DNA of 64,000 bases from Ga0077555 sp041397775 (GTDB lineage Bacteria; Pseudomonadota; Alphaproteobacteria; Rhizobiales; Hyphomicrobiaceae). The translations under genes and the position numbers were made by a program. Below are positions 8,923 to 17,945 of this stretch, one piece after another. Location of the stretch: positions 310,001 through 374,000 of the forward strand of contig JAWKWB010000005.1 of NCBI GenBank assembly GCA_041397775.1, given 5' to 3'. The notes under the pieces were generated by a model, which did no database searches, had not been told where the DNA came from, and worked only from the letters and a program-made list of their open reading frames with translations. Each line of letters starts with the position of its first letter. The stretch's first letter is position 1.

Positions 8923-10746
8923 ATGGCAAAGTCGACCCCTCCCGGCCCTCCGGATTGGACGAACTACAAGATCGACAATCCCGAGGAGTTCATGCGCAAC
9001 ATGCTGCGCCTCTTCGAGGAGGGCGGGCAGGCCATGACGGAGCTCATGCAGCGTGCCGACGCCAAGGGCGGCCCCTACAGCATGGCCACCGAGATGAACG
9101 AGGCCAGCAAGGTGCTGGGCGAGGTCATCAGCCACTGGATGACCGATCCCGCGCGCGCCGTCGAAGCCCAATCCGCACTCGCCCGTGGCTACATGGACGT
9201 GTGGACCCGCTCCTGGCAGAAGATGATGGGGCAGGAGGCCGATCCTGTCGTCGAGCCCGAAGCAGGCGATTCGCGCTTCCGCGATCCCGAGTGGAGCCAC
9301 AACCCCTATTTCGATTTCTGGAAGCAGAGCTATCTGCTCACCACCCGCTGGGCCGAGGAGGTTCTGGGCGAGGCCGAAGGCGTCGACGAGCGCACCCGTC
9401 AGCGCGCCGAGTACTACATGCGCCAGATCGCCAGCGCGATGTCGCCGTCGAACTTCCCGGCGACGAACCCCGAAGTGCTGCGCGAAACCTTGAGTTCCAA
9501 TGGCGCCAACCTCGTCAAGGGCGTCGAGCAGCTCATGTCCGACATGAACAAGTCGGGCGACCTCTTGAAGATCAGCCAGACGGATACCAGCGCCTTCGAG
9601 GTCGGCAGGAACCTCGCCGTCACCCCGGGCAAGATCGTTTTTCAGAATGATATCATCCAGTTGATCCAGTACGCGCCGGCCACCGAGAAGGTGCGCAACG
9701 TGCCCCTGCTGATCATCCCGCCCTGGATCAACAAGTTCTACATCCTGGACCTCACGCCGCCGAAGTCCTTCATCAAGTACGTCGTCGACCAGGGCTTCAC
9801 CGTATTCGTGGTGTCCTGGGTGAACCCCGACGAGCACCTCTCCCACAAGACGTTCGAGTCCTACATGAAGGAGGGCGTGCTGGCCGCGGCCGACGCGGTC
9901 GCTCGCGAAACGGGCGTCAAGCAGTCGAACGTGCTGGGCTATTGCGTAGGCGGCACCATGCTCGCCACCACGCTCGCCTACAATGCCGCCAAGAAGAACG
10001 ACCCATTCGCCTCCGCCACGTTCCTGGCCGCGCAGGTGGATTTCACCAAGGCCGGCGACCTCCTGCTCTTCATCGACGACACCCAGCTCAAGGCACTCGA
10101 AACGATGATGGCCGAGCGCGGCTACCTCGACGGTTCGCGCATGGCGACCGTCTTCAACATGCTGCGCCCGCGCGACCTCATCTGGCCCTATATCGTCAAC
10201 AACTACCTGCTGGGACGAAAGCCCTTCCCCTTCGATCTCCTGTTCTGGAACCAGGACTCGACGCGGATGCCGGCCGCCAACCACAGCTTCTACCTGCGCG
10301 AGTTCTACCAGCAGAACAAGCTGGCCAAGGGCGAGCTGACCCTCGACGGCGCGCATCTCGATCTCAAGAAAGTCAAGCTGCCGATCTACGAGCTTGCCGC
10401 CAAGGAGGACCACATCGCGCCCGCCGAGTCGGTCTATATCGGCTCTCGCCTGTTCGGCGGTCCCGTCGAGTACGTCCTGGCCGGCTCCGGCCACATCGCC
10501 GGCGTCATCAATCCGCCACCCCAGGAAGGCAAGCCCCAGAAGTATCAGTTCTGGACCAACAAGGATCGGGTCGAGAGCCTCGAGGAATGGTTGGAAGGCG
10601 CCAAGCAGACGCCGGGCTCCTGGTGGCCGCACTGGATCAAGTGGTTGACCAAGCAGTCCGGCAGCCTCGTGCCGGCGCGTGAGCCCGGCGCCACGCTCGG
10701 CGTCATCGAGGATGCGCCCGGCAGCTTCGTGCGCACGCCGTCCTGA
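8923..10746 (+). CDS. phaC: Class I poly(3-hydroxyalkanoate) synthase PhaC
   Basis: Polymerises (R)-3-hydroxyacyl-CoA to storage polyester granules. The 607-residue length fits class I. The lipase-like box GYCVGG carries the catalytic Cys (about residue 341), and the general-base regions DFTKAGDLLLFIDD and GSGHIAGVINPP are present, as is PPWINKFYILDLTP, a hallmark stretch of class I synthases. The ATG at 8923 is chosen because MAKSTPPGPPDW begins a normal N-terminus, while the upstream part of the frame is non-coding in character. No phaA, phaB or phasin gene is adjacent. Confidence 0.95.
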   Translation: MAKSTPPGPPDWTNYKIDNPEEFMRNMLRLFEEGGQAMTELMQRADAKGGPYSMATEMNEASKVLGEVISHWMTDPARAVEAQSALARGYMDVWTRSWQKMMGQEADPVVEPEAGDSRFRDPEWSHNPYFDFWKQSYLLTTRWAEEVLGEAEGVDERTRQRAEYYMRQIASAMSPSNFPATNPEVLRETLSSNGANLVKGVEQLMSDMNKSGDLLKISQTDTSAFEVGRNLAVTPGKIVFQNDIIQLIQYAPATEKVRNVPLLIIPPWINKFYILDLTPPKSFIKYVVDQGFTVFVVSWVNPDEHLSHKTFESYMKEGVLAAADAVARETGVKQSNVLGYCVGGTMLATTLAYNAAKKNDPFASATFLAAQVDFTKAGDLLLFIDDTQLKALETMMAERGYLDGSRMATVFNMLRPRDLIWPYIVNNYLLGRKPFPFDLLFWNQDSTRMPAANHSFYLREFYQQNKLAKGELTLDGAHLDLKKVKLPIYELAAKEDHIAPAESVYIGSRLFGGPVEYVLAGSGHIAGVINPPPQEGKPQKYQFWTNKDRVESLEEWLEGAKQTPGSWWPHWIKWLTKQSGSLVPAREPGATLGVIEDAPGSFVRTPS

Positions 10747-10891
10747 CGCATCCGGGTTAGGGTGCCCACCGCGACTTGCCACGGCGCCGCATCTGCGGCA
10801 CGAAGCGGGACGGGGTTCGGGCATCGTGCGCCTCATTGCTCGGGCGCCGTGAGGTGTGCCGCGTGACGCACGAGAGGACGCGGGACTGCGC

Positions 10892-11854
10892 ATGAGGCTG
10901 AACCAGGTCATTTTCCCGACGCGCATCGCCACGTGGGCGTGGCGTATTGCTGCCTTCAGCGCACAACTGCTCATTGCCGCGCTGTTGCTGCACCGCTTCG
11001 CCGGCCTCGATACGCGCCTCGCGCTGAACCTCTTCGCCGTGGCCATGGCGGGCGCGGCACTGGCGGTCCTGGTCGCCGCCGTGGCGTTCGTCATCATCTG
11101 GCGCAAGGGCCGCTCGGGCGCCTGGCCCGCCGCCGGTGGTTGCCTGCTGGGCCTCGTCCTGCTGTCATGGCCTGCCGCCCTGGCGCCCTTGGCCATGCGC
11201 CTGCCGCCGATCCACGACATCACCACGGATACGGCCTCGCCGCCGCTCTTCTCCACGCTGGCAGCCCAGCGCAAGCCCGGCATGAACCAGATCGCCTATG
11301 CAGGGGCTTCCGCGGCAGCTCTTCAAGTCGAGGCCTATCCCGATATCCGGCCGATCGTGGTGCCGCGGCCGGCCGGCGAGACCTTCGAGCTGGTGGGCGA
11401 CATCGTGCGCCGCTTCAAATGGAAGGTCGCATCCGAGCAGCCCCCGCTCGGCCGTGGCCGCCCCGGCCTCATCGAGGCGACGGACCGGACCCTGGTCCTC
11501 GGTTTCCAGGACGACATCGTCGTCCGCATCGCCGGCGATGCCCACGAGGCCCGCGTCGACGCACGCTCCGCCTCGCGCTACGGCACCCACGACCTCGGCC
11601 GCAACGCCGACCGGGTCCGCGATCTTTTCCAGGAAATTCGCCGCCAGCTCGACCTGGGCACGCTCGCCCCGGCGCCCAGACGCCGCCGGGGACGGCCCGC
11701 CGTCGCCGTGCCTAGGCGGCAGAAAGACGTGCCTCGCGCAACGGCTGCCCGCTCGCGCGAACCGAACCCGCCTCGATCAGATGCTCGACGTGCGCCGCAA
11801 CCGAGAGAGCGGCCGCGTTCACGAGCCGAGCGTCGAGCCCGCGATAGACAATAG
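10892..11854 (+). CDS. DUF1499 membrane protein with Arg-rich tail
   Basis: The N-terminal about 110 residues hold three hydrophobic helices (LLIAALLLHRFAG; AVAMAGAALAVLVAAVAFVI; GGCLLGLVLLSWPAALAP). They are followed by a DUF1499 domain (PIHDITTDTASPPLF...YPDIRPIVVPRPAGETFELV...ARSASRYGTHDLGRNADRV). DUF1499 has no proven reaction. The ATG at 10892 is preferred over a GTG-type start 36 nt upstream. After about residue 265 the product becomes Arg/Pro-rich low complexity. This tail is read antisense to the last 143 nt of the convergent MBL hydrolase gene, so it probably results from a lost stop codon rather than a selected domain. Confidence 0.8.
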   Translation: MRLNQVIFPTRIATWAWRIAAFSAQLLIAALLLHRFAGLDTRLALNLFAVAMAGAALAVLVAAVAFVIIWRKGRSGAWPAAGGCLLGLVLLSWPAALAPLAMRLPPIHDITTDTASPPLFSTLAAQRKPGMNQIAYAGASAAALQVEAYPDIRPIVVPRPAGETFELVGDIVRRFKWKVASEQPPLGRGRPGLIEATDRTLVLGFQDDIVVRIAGDAHEARVDARSASRYGTHDLGRNADRVRDLFQEIRRQLDLGTLAPAPRRRRGRPAVAVPRRQKDVPRATAARSREPNPPRSDARRAPQPRERPRSRAERRARDRQ

Positions 11855-12623
11855 TCACGATCTCGGAAATCGTCGCATTGCCGGCCTTGATGCAATCGAG
11901 GATCGCCTGCTCGCGCATGCGGCGATGCACGATGAACGCCTTGACCACGCGCTGGGGCTGCCAAAGCCTGCCGCCATGCCCCGGCATGAAGACCTCGTCC
12001 TGCCGCCCCATCAGCTTGTCGAGCGAGCGCATGTAGTCGCCCATGTTGCCCTCGGGCGGCGCCACGACGCTGGTATTCCACGACATCACATGATCGCCCG
12101 AGAACAGGATACCCGTGCCCTCCAGCGCGAAGCAGAGATGATCGGGCGCATGCCCCGGCGTATGCAGCGCGGTCAGCGCATAGCCCTCGCCCGCGAAGCG
12201 GTCGCCGTCGCGCATCGTCACGTCGAAGACGAAATCGTCGTCGACGAACTCCGTGCCCGAGGGGCTGGTCTTGCGCGTGCCGCGATCCTTGGCGACGCGG
12301 CCATAGCCACACGTCTTGGCCCCTGTCGCCTCCTTCAGGCGCGGCAGACCGTCCACGTGATCGCGATGCGTATGCGTCAGGATGATGTGCGACAGCGTCC
12401 GCTTGCCGATGGCGCGCATGATGGCGTCGAAATGTGCCTCGTCCTCCGGACCCGGATCGATCAGCGCCAGCGTCTCGCCCTGGCCGAGGATGTAGGTGTT
12501 GGTGCCCTTGTAGGTGAAGGGCCCGGGGTTGTTGGCGACGATGCGCTGGATCCCCGGTGCCAGTTCGCGCGGCACGCCGTATTCGAACGTCATCTCCTTG
12601 CGGAACGGAATATCATCGGCCAT
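11712..12623 (-). CDS. MBL-fold metallo-hydrolase (LACTB2-like)
   Basis: A 303-residue metallo-beta-lactamase-fold protein. It has the zinc motif HTHRDHVDG, the downstream HTPGHAPDHL and FSGDHVMSW metal ligands, and a C-terminal winged-helix-like region (MREQAILDCIKAGNATISEIV), an arrangement typical of LACTB2-like hydrolases/endoribonucleases. The ATG at 12623 gives the N-terminus MADDIPFRKEMTFEYG. It follows the FAD oxidoreductase gene by 78 bp on the same strand, and its 3' end overlaps the DUF1499 gene tail-to-tail. The substrate is unknown. Confidence 0.9.
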   Translation of the reverse strand: MADDIPFRKEMTFEYGVPRELAPGIQRIVANNPGPFTYKGTNTYILGQGETLALIDPGPEDEAHFDAIMRAIGKRTLSHIILTHTHRDHVDGLPRLKEATGAKTCGYGRVAKDRGTRKTSPSGTEFVDDDFVFDVTMRDGDRFAGEGYALTALHTPGHAPDHLCFALEGTGILFSGDHVMSWNTSVVAPPEGNMGDYMRSLDKLMGRQDEVFMPGHGGRLWQPQRVVKAFIVHRRMREQAILDCIKAGNATISEIVTIVYRGLDARLVNAAALSVAAHVEHLIEAGSVRASGQPLREARLSAA

Positions 12624-12701
12624 CGCGGGCGCTCCTCGGCGTGCTCGTCTCTCGTTCGAACGAGTGATAGACCACCTGAAAGCGCCACGCAAAGCGTCCC
12701 A

Positions 12702-15173
12702 TCACGCCCGCACGCGTGCGCTCGCTGGATCGTAGAACGGCACCAGGCTCGCCCTGGCCGGCACGATCTCCCCGCCGACGTCGATGGCGAAGCGGCCGGC
12801 CAGAACCTCCTCTGCGCTCTCCCCCGCGCGGCACGGCACGTAGCCGAGCCCCACCGCCGCACCCAGGTGATGCCCATAGCCGCCCGACGATAGATAGCCG
12901 ACGACGGCGCCGTCCCTGAGCACGGGCTCGGTGTGATAGAGAAGCGGACCGGGGTCCTCCAACAGGAACTGGACGAGCCGCCGCGACAGGCCCTCGGCAC
13001 GCTTGGCAAGCACCGCCTCGCGCCCGATGAAGGCGCCGAAGCGGCCCTCCTGCTTGCCCGTCTTGACCGCAAAGCCCAGTCCCGCCTCGAGCACGTGATC
13101 CTCGTCGGCAATGTCGTGGCCGAAATGCCGATAGGCCTTCTCGAGGCGCAGGCTGTCCATCGCCTGCATCCCCACGAGAAGCCCGCCGGCCGCATCGACG
13201 GCGGCCATCACGGTCTCGAAGACGTGCCGCGCATACTCCGTCGGCATGTAGAGCTCGAAGCCCAATTCACCCACGTAGGTGATGCGGTGCGCGCGCACCA
13301 GTGCCATGCCGATGTCGATCGTGCGCGCGCTCGCGAAGGGGAAGACTGCGTTGGACAGATCCGCCGTCGTCAGCGATTGCAGGATATCGCGCGAGCGCGG
13401 CCCCATGACGGCAAGACACGCCTCCCCGCTCGTGACGTCGATGGCGATGCAGCGCGCGTCATCGGGAATGTGGCGCTGGAGCCAGGCGAGATCGCGCCCC
13501 AGCGTCGCCGACCCCGTGATGACGAGGAACGACGTTTCCCCCAGCCGCGTGACCGTCAGGTCCGCCTCGATACCGCCACGCGCGTTGAGCCATTGCGTGT
13601 AGACGATGCGCCCCACCGGCACGGCGACGTCGTTGGCGCAGACGCGCTGCAGAACCGCCTCGGCATCGGGACCGTCCACCCGGATCTTGCCGAACGGGCT
13701 CATGTCGAGAACGCCGACGTTGCCCCGCACCGCTCCATGCTCGGCCGCGACGTGAGCGAACCACGGCTGCCGCTTCCAGCCGAACGTATAGTCGGGCGTC
13801 TCCCCGCATTCGAGTGCCACGCGTGGCAGGAACCAGTGCGCCCGCTCCCACCCGACCGTTTCGCCGAACGAAGCCCCGCGCGCCTTCAGTTGATCGTGGA
13901 ATGGCGTGTGCCGCACGCCGCGCGCACTCTCGAACTGGCGATAGGGAAAATGGTCCGCATAGAGGAGCCCCAGTGTTTCGCTGACGCGCGACGTGATGAA
14001 CGTCCGCGTCGCCTGGTAGGGCACGGTGCGGCGCACGTCGACGTCGGACAGGTCGAACGGCGGCGCGCCGCCCACGATCCATTCCGCCAGCGCCTTGCCG
14101 GCTCCACCCGCCGACTGGATGCCGATCGAATTGAAGCCGCACGCGACGTAGAAATTCCCCACCTCCGCCGTCTCGCCCAGGAGATAGCGGTTGTCGTGCG
14201 TGAAGCTCTCGGGCCCGTTGAAGAACGTGCGAATACCCGTTCGCCCAAGCACCGGCATGCGTTTCACCGCCGTTTCCAGGATCGGCGCGAAATGCTCCAT
14301 GTCCTCGGGCAACTGGTCGAAGCAGAAGGACTCTGGGATTCCCGCGACGCCCCACGGCTTTGCCTTCGGCTCGAAGCAGCCGAGCAGGATCTTGCCCGCA
14401 TCCTCCTTGTAGTACGCGCACTCGTCGGGAACGCGCAGGACAGGCAACTCCCCCGTGATCTCGGGCACAGGCTCCGTCACGATGTAGAAATGTTCGCATG
14501 CCTGCAGCGGCAGCGGCACGCCGGCCATGCGGCCGACCTCGCGCCCCCACATGCCCGCGCAATTGACGACGATCTCCGCTTCCACGCGGCCCGCTTCGGT
14601 CTCCACGCCGGTGACGCGGCCCTTGTCCTGCAGGATGCCCGTCACCTTCACGCCTTCGACGATGCGAACGCCCTCTTGCCGCGCCCCCTTGGCCAGCGCC
14701 TGCGCGATGTTGGCTGGATCGCCCTGTCCGTCTTTCGGCAGGAAGATGGCGCCCACGGCGTCCGTCACGTCCACCAGCGGATGCCGCCGCTTGGCCTCCG
14801 CCAGCGAGATGGTCTCCACGTCCACACCGAACGAGCGTGCCATGCCCGCACTGCGCCGCAGCTCCTCCCACCGCTCGTCCGTCAGCGCGATCGACACCGA
14901 TCCGTTGCGCTTGATGCCCGTCGCCACACCCGTCTCGGCTTCCAGCGTGAAGTAGAGTTCCTGCGTATAGCGCGCGAGCTTGGTCATGTTCGCGGTGGAG
15001 CGCAGCTGCCCGATGAGGCCGGCGGCATGCCAGGTCGTACCGCACGTCAACTGCTTGCGTTCCAGCAGCAGCACGTCGCGCCAGCCGAGTTTGCCCAGAT
15101 GATAGGCGACGGAGCATCCCACGACACCGCCGCCGATGATCACGACGCGCGCCCGGTCCGGCAACTGGCCCAT
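12702..15173 (-). CDS. FAD-dependent dimethylglycine/sarcosine dehydrogenase-like protein with GcvT domain
   Basis: An 823-residue two-part enzyme. Residues about 10-370 form a DAO-type FAD domain (VVIIGGGVVGCSVAYHLGKLGW; TWHAAGLIGQL, near the covalent-flavin His seen in relatives). The second half is an aminomethyltransferase (GcvT) folate-binding domain with MSPFGKIRVDGPDAEAVLQR and LGFELYMPTEYARHVFE. Such proteins oxidatively demethylate dimethylglycine, sarcosine or related methylamines and pass the C1 unit to tetrahydrofolate. The ATG at 15173 is favoured by a GGAG eight bases upstream. It is divergent from the triple-repeat secreted protein. Confidence 0.9.
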   Translation of the reverse strand: MGQLPDRARVVIIGGGVVGCSVAYHLGKLGWRDVLLLERKQLTCGTTWHAAGLIGQLRSTANMTKLARYTQELYFTLEAETGVATGIKRNGSVSIALTDERWEELRRSAGMARSFGVDVETISLAEAKRRHPLVDVTDAVGAIFLPKDGQGDPANIAQALAKGARQEGVRIVEGVKVTGILQDKGRVTGVETEAGRVEAEIVVNCAGMWGREVGRMAGVPLPLQACEHFYIVTEPVPEITGELPVLRVPDECAYYKEDAGKILLGCFEPKAKPWGVAGIPESFCFDQLPEDMEHFAPILETAVKRMPVLGRTGIRTFFNGPESFTHDNRYLLGETAEVGNFYVACGFNSIGIQSAGGAGKALAEWIVGGAPPFDLSDVDVRRTVPYQATRTFITSRVSETLGLLYADHFPYRQFESARGVRHTPFHDQLKARGASFGETVGWERAHWFLPRVALECGETPDYTFGWKRQPWFAHVAAEHGAVRGNVGVLDMSPFGKIRVDGPDAEAVLQRVCANDVAVPVGRIVYTQWLNARGGIEADLTVTRLGETSFLVITGSATLGRDLAWLQRHIPDDARCIAIDVTSGEACLAVMGPRSRDILQSLTTADLSNAVFPFASARTIDIGMALVRAHRITYVGELGFELYMPTEYARHVFETVMAAVDAAGGLLVGMQAMDSLRLEKAYRHFGHDIADEDHVLEAGLGFAVKTGKQEGRFGAFIGREAVLAKRAEGLSRRLVQFLLEDPGPLLYHTEPVLRDGAVVGYLSSGGYGHHLGAAVGLGYVPCRAGESAEEVLAGRFAIDVGGEIVPARASLVPFYDPASARVRA

Positions 15174-15384
15174 GCTTCGCACTCCTTCGTTTTTCCCCGG
15201 CCGAAGCTAGCGCCCCCGGCAAAGGACCGCCACTGGAATGGACACATTCCGCCATAGGACGGTCACCGCCGCGCTGTTAGATATCCCCAATGCGTGACTA
15301 ACGCCTCGTGTCCTCCGTTGCAGGCGCCGGTCGCATCCGTGCAATAGACGCTGGCCGATCGCCAGCCAATCGAGGGAGCAAGAC

Positions 15385-16602
15385 ATGCGGATCAAGACGT
15401 TGATGGTTGGATTGGGCCTGGCATTGGCCCTGCCATTGCCGGCACTGGCCCAGCGCGGCGGCCCCCCGGGCTTCGCGGCGAATTGGGAGCTGCTGGGCGA
15501 AGAGCGCGTCGGCCTGGGCAAGGACAGCGACGTCATCAACCTGCGCCACAACGAGGGCTACTATCGCGATCGCTCGTATCGACGCCTGCGCTTCGTCGTC
15601 TCGGGCGGCGAGGTGCAGATGCGCACGGTCCGCCTCGTCTATCTCAACGGCCATACCGAAGAGTTGCAGATCAATCGCAACCTGCACTCGGGCGAGAACG
15701 TCGACGTCGACCTGCGCGGCGAGCGCAGCTACCTCGCGCGCATCCAGATGTTCTACAAGGGCAAGTTCGGCTTCTCGCTGGGTGGCGGCGGGCTGCGCAT
15801 CAACCAGGCCACGGTCAAGGTCTTCGGCGAGAACGTGCGTCACGCACCCCCGCCACCGCCGCCGCCGGTACACCGCCCGCCCGTGGCCTCTCTGCCGCCG
15901 GGCTGGTCTGTTGCTGCGACCGTCCGCTTCGATCGCGCCGATAATCGCGTCGTCATCCCCATCGGCCGCAATGCCGGCGGGTTCTCCAAGATCCGCCTGC
16001 AGCAGTCCGGCGACGCCATCGCCGTGCACAGCCTTGCCGTGACCTACGGCAATGGCGAGGTCCAGAACATCGCCGTCAACCAGCGCCTCGCCAACGGCGA
16101 AGCCACCCGGCCCTTCGATTTGTCGGGCAATCGCCGCTTCATCGAGCGCATCGTCGTCAATCTCGATCCGCGCCGCCGTCCCGGCGCAGCCGGTCTGGCT
16201 GTGCAGGGTGATGCGGGTCCGGGCCCCGGTGGCGGTCCCGGCCACGGCGGACGCGCCGACTGGGTGCCCCTGGGCAAGCAAAGCGTCGGCTTCGGCGTCG
16301 ATCGCGACGTGATCCGCGTCGGCCAGTCGGAAGATTTCTACCGCAATCGCGGCTTCGACAAGCTTCACTTCGTCGCCGAGAACAACGAGGTGTTCATGCG
16401 CTCGATCCGCGTCGTCTACATGAACGGCTACACGGAGGACTACAACGTCGAACGGATGATCCCTGCCGGTCGGGACCTCGCCGTCGATCTGCGTGGACGC
16501 CGCAGCTACATCCGGGAGATCGAGATGACCTACCGGGCGCGCCGCGGCTTCAACGGCCGTGCCGTCGTCAGCGTCTTCGGCGAACCGCCGCGCCGCCGCT
16601 GA
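15385..16602 (+). CDS. Secreted protein of three tandem DUF2541-like repeats
   Basis: A 405-residue protein with a signal peptide (residues 1-22, ending PALAQ) and three internal repeats at about 33-150, 173-275 and 292-400. Each repeat runs W..LG...V....D.D.I, then a (L/M)NG turn, a Gly-Arg ERSY/NRRF/RRSY segment and a final V.VFGE-like strand. This pattern matches the DUF2541 family of small periplasmic beta proteins. Repeats 1 and 3 are clearly closer to each other than to repeat 2. The linkers are a seven-proline run (155-161) and a Gly-rich stretch (277-289). No catalytic residues are evident; a binding or envelope role is a guess. Confidence 0.8.
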   Translation: MRIKTLMVGLGLALALPLPALAQRGGPPGFAANWELLGEERVGLGKDSDVINLRHNEGYYRDRSYRRLRFVVSGGEVQMRTVRLVYLNGHTEELQINRNLHSGENVDVDLRGERSYLARIQMFYKGKFGFSLGGGGLRINQATVKVFGENVRHAPPPPPPPVHRPPVASLPPGWSVAATVRFDRADNRVVIPIGRNAGGFSKIRLQQSGDAIAVHSLAVTYGNGEVQNIAVNQRLANGEATRPFDLSGNRRFIERIVVNLDPRRRPGAAGLAVQGDAGPGPGGGPGHGGRADWVPLGKQSVGFGVDRDVIRVGQSEDFYRNRGFDKLHFVAENNEVFMRSIRVVYMNGYTEDYNVERMIPAGRDLAVDLRGRRSYIREIEMTYRARRGFNGRAVVSVFGEPPRRR

Positions 16603-16629
16603 CCGCAGGAGCGATCGAGAATTGGGACA

Positions 16630-16657
16630 GAAAGGGGTCCGGCTGCGGGCCCCTTTC
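16630..16657 (+). terminator. Rho-independent terminator after the DUF2541-repeat gene
   Basis: GAAAGGGG (16630-16637) pairs with CCCCTTTC (16650-16657), and inner bases extend the stem. It lies 28 bp after the stop codon and has a short T run within the right arm. Confidence 0.65.
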
Positions 16658-16743
16658 CGCTTTCCGCCAGCGCTGCGCCTGCGCTACGCTTCCGGTCGAA
16701 TGGCTGGCACCTTCAAGCTGGCCGAGCTTCCCGGAGGAACCGC

Positions 16744-17922
16744 ATGCAGCAGGCTTTGAGCGGCATCCGCGTCATCGACATGACGCACAACCAGGCGGGG
16801 CCCGCCTGTGCGCAGATGCTGGGATTTCTCGGCGCCGAGGTGATCAAGCTCGAGGAGCCCAAGGGTGGCGACGTCGCGCGCGCCCAGAACAACGACGAGT
16901 TGTTCTTCCTCGTCCTCAACGCCAACAAGCAGAGCCTCACGCTCAACCTCAAGACCGACGAAGGCAAAGCCTGTTTCCGCCGGATCATCGCCCAGTCCGA
17001 CGTGCTGATCGAGAATTTCGGGCCGGGTGCCCTCGACCGCCTCGGGCTCAGCTGGACGGACCTCCGGAAGATCAACAAGCGCCTGATCTACGCGACCATC
17101 AAGGGCTTCGGCACCTACGGGCCCTACGCGCACTTCAAGAGCTTCGAGCCGATCGCCCAGGCCATGGGCGGCGCCATGTGCATCACGGGCTTTCCCGACA
17201 ACCCGCCCACCTACGTGTGGCCCGCCATCGGCGACAGCGGCACCGGCATGCACATGGCCATCGGCATCCTCGCCGCCGTCAACCAGCGGCACGCCACGGG
17301 CGAGGGCCAGCACGTCGAGGTCTCGATGCAGGATGCCGTCGTCAACCTCATCCGCATCAGCCTGCGCGAACACCAGCGCGACGGCGTGCCCGTCCGCACC
17401 GGCAATCAGCTCGGCAAGAACGTGCCCGGCACCACCTATCCCTGCGCGCCGGCAGGACCGAACGACTACGTCTACATCTACGCCCAGCCGCAGATGTGGG
17501 CCGCCGTCTGCCGCGTCATCGGCCGGCCCGAGCTGGAGGAAAACCCCCTCTTCAAGACCAATGCCGATCGCTGGACCAACCGTGCCGCGCTCGATGCCAT
17601 CATCGGCGAATGGACGGCCCGCCACACCAAGCACGAGGTCATGAAGCTGATGGGCGATGCGGGCGTGCCCTGCGGCGCCTGCCAGGATACGGGCGAGGTT
17701 CTGGACGATCCCCATCTGAAGGCCCGCGACATGATCGTGGAACTGGAATATCCCCCACGCGGCACCTTCAAGACGGTGGGCTCGCCGCTGAAGCTCTCCG
17801 CCTCGCCCACGACTCTCACCCGCCCCCCGATGTTGGGCGAGCACACGACCAAGCTGCTCGGCGAGCTCTGCGGCGTCGACCCCGCATCGGTCGCGGCGAT
17901 GAAGAAAGCCGGCATCGTTTGA
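16744..17922 (+). CDS. CaiB/BaiF family (class III) CoA-transferase
   Basis: A 392-residue family III CoA-transferase, moving CoA between organic acids through an aspartyl-CoA intermediate. The catalytic Asp is expected at D164 in AIGDSGTGMHMA, matching the formyl-CoA-transferase active-site position. Other family blocks are GIRVIDMTHNQAGPACAQML, NLKTDEGKACFRRIIAQSD and YATIKGFGTYGPY. A GGAGG-type Shine-Dalgarno precedes the ATG. It is followed after 23 bp by a small ferredoxin-fold-like gene, likely cotranscribed. The acyl substrates are unknown. Confidence 0.92.
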   Translation: MQQALSGIRVIDMTHNQAGPACAQMLGFLGAEVIKLEEPKGGDVARAQNNDELFFLVLNANKQSLTLNLKTDEGKACFRRIIAQSDVLIENFGPGALDRLGLSWTDLRKINKRLIYATIKGFGTYGPYAHFKSFEPIAQAMGGAMCITGFPDNPPTYVWPAIGDSGTGMHMAIGILAAVNQRHATGEGQHVEVSMQDAVVNLIRISLREHQRDGVPVRTGNQLGKNVPGTTYPCAPAGPNDYVYIYAQPQMWAAVCRVIGRPELEENPLFKTNADRWTNRAALDAIIGEWTARHTKHEVMKLMGDAGVPCGACQDTGEVLDDPHLKARDMIVELEYPPRGTFKTVGSPLKLSASPTTLTRPPMLGEHTTKLLGELCGVDPASVAAMKKAGIV

Positions 17923-17945
17923 GCGCGCACCAAGGACCGATCACC

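Noticed and set aside
8905..11283. A 792-codon open frame on the minus strand across phaC
   Set aside because: It is the antisense shadow of phaC and the DUF1499 gene, caused by high GC; its translation shows no family motif.
12933..15257. A 774-codon plus-strand frame across the dimethylglycine-dehydrogenase-like gene
   Set aside because: Antisense shadow. The minus-strand gene has clear FAD and GcvT motifs along its whole length.
15155..15384. Riboswitch or glycine-responsive element upstream of the methylamine-type dehydrogenase
   Set aside because: I looked for paired conserved stems in the 210-bp divergent gap and found nothing resembling a known riboswitch.
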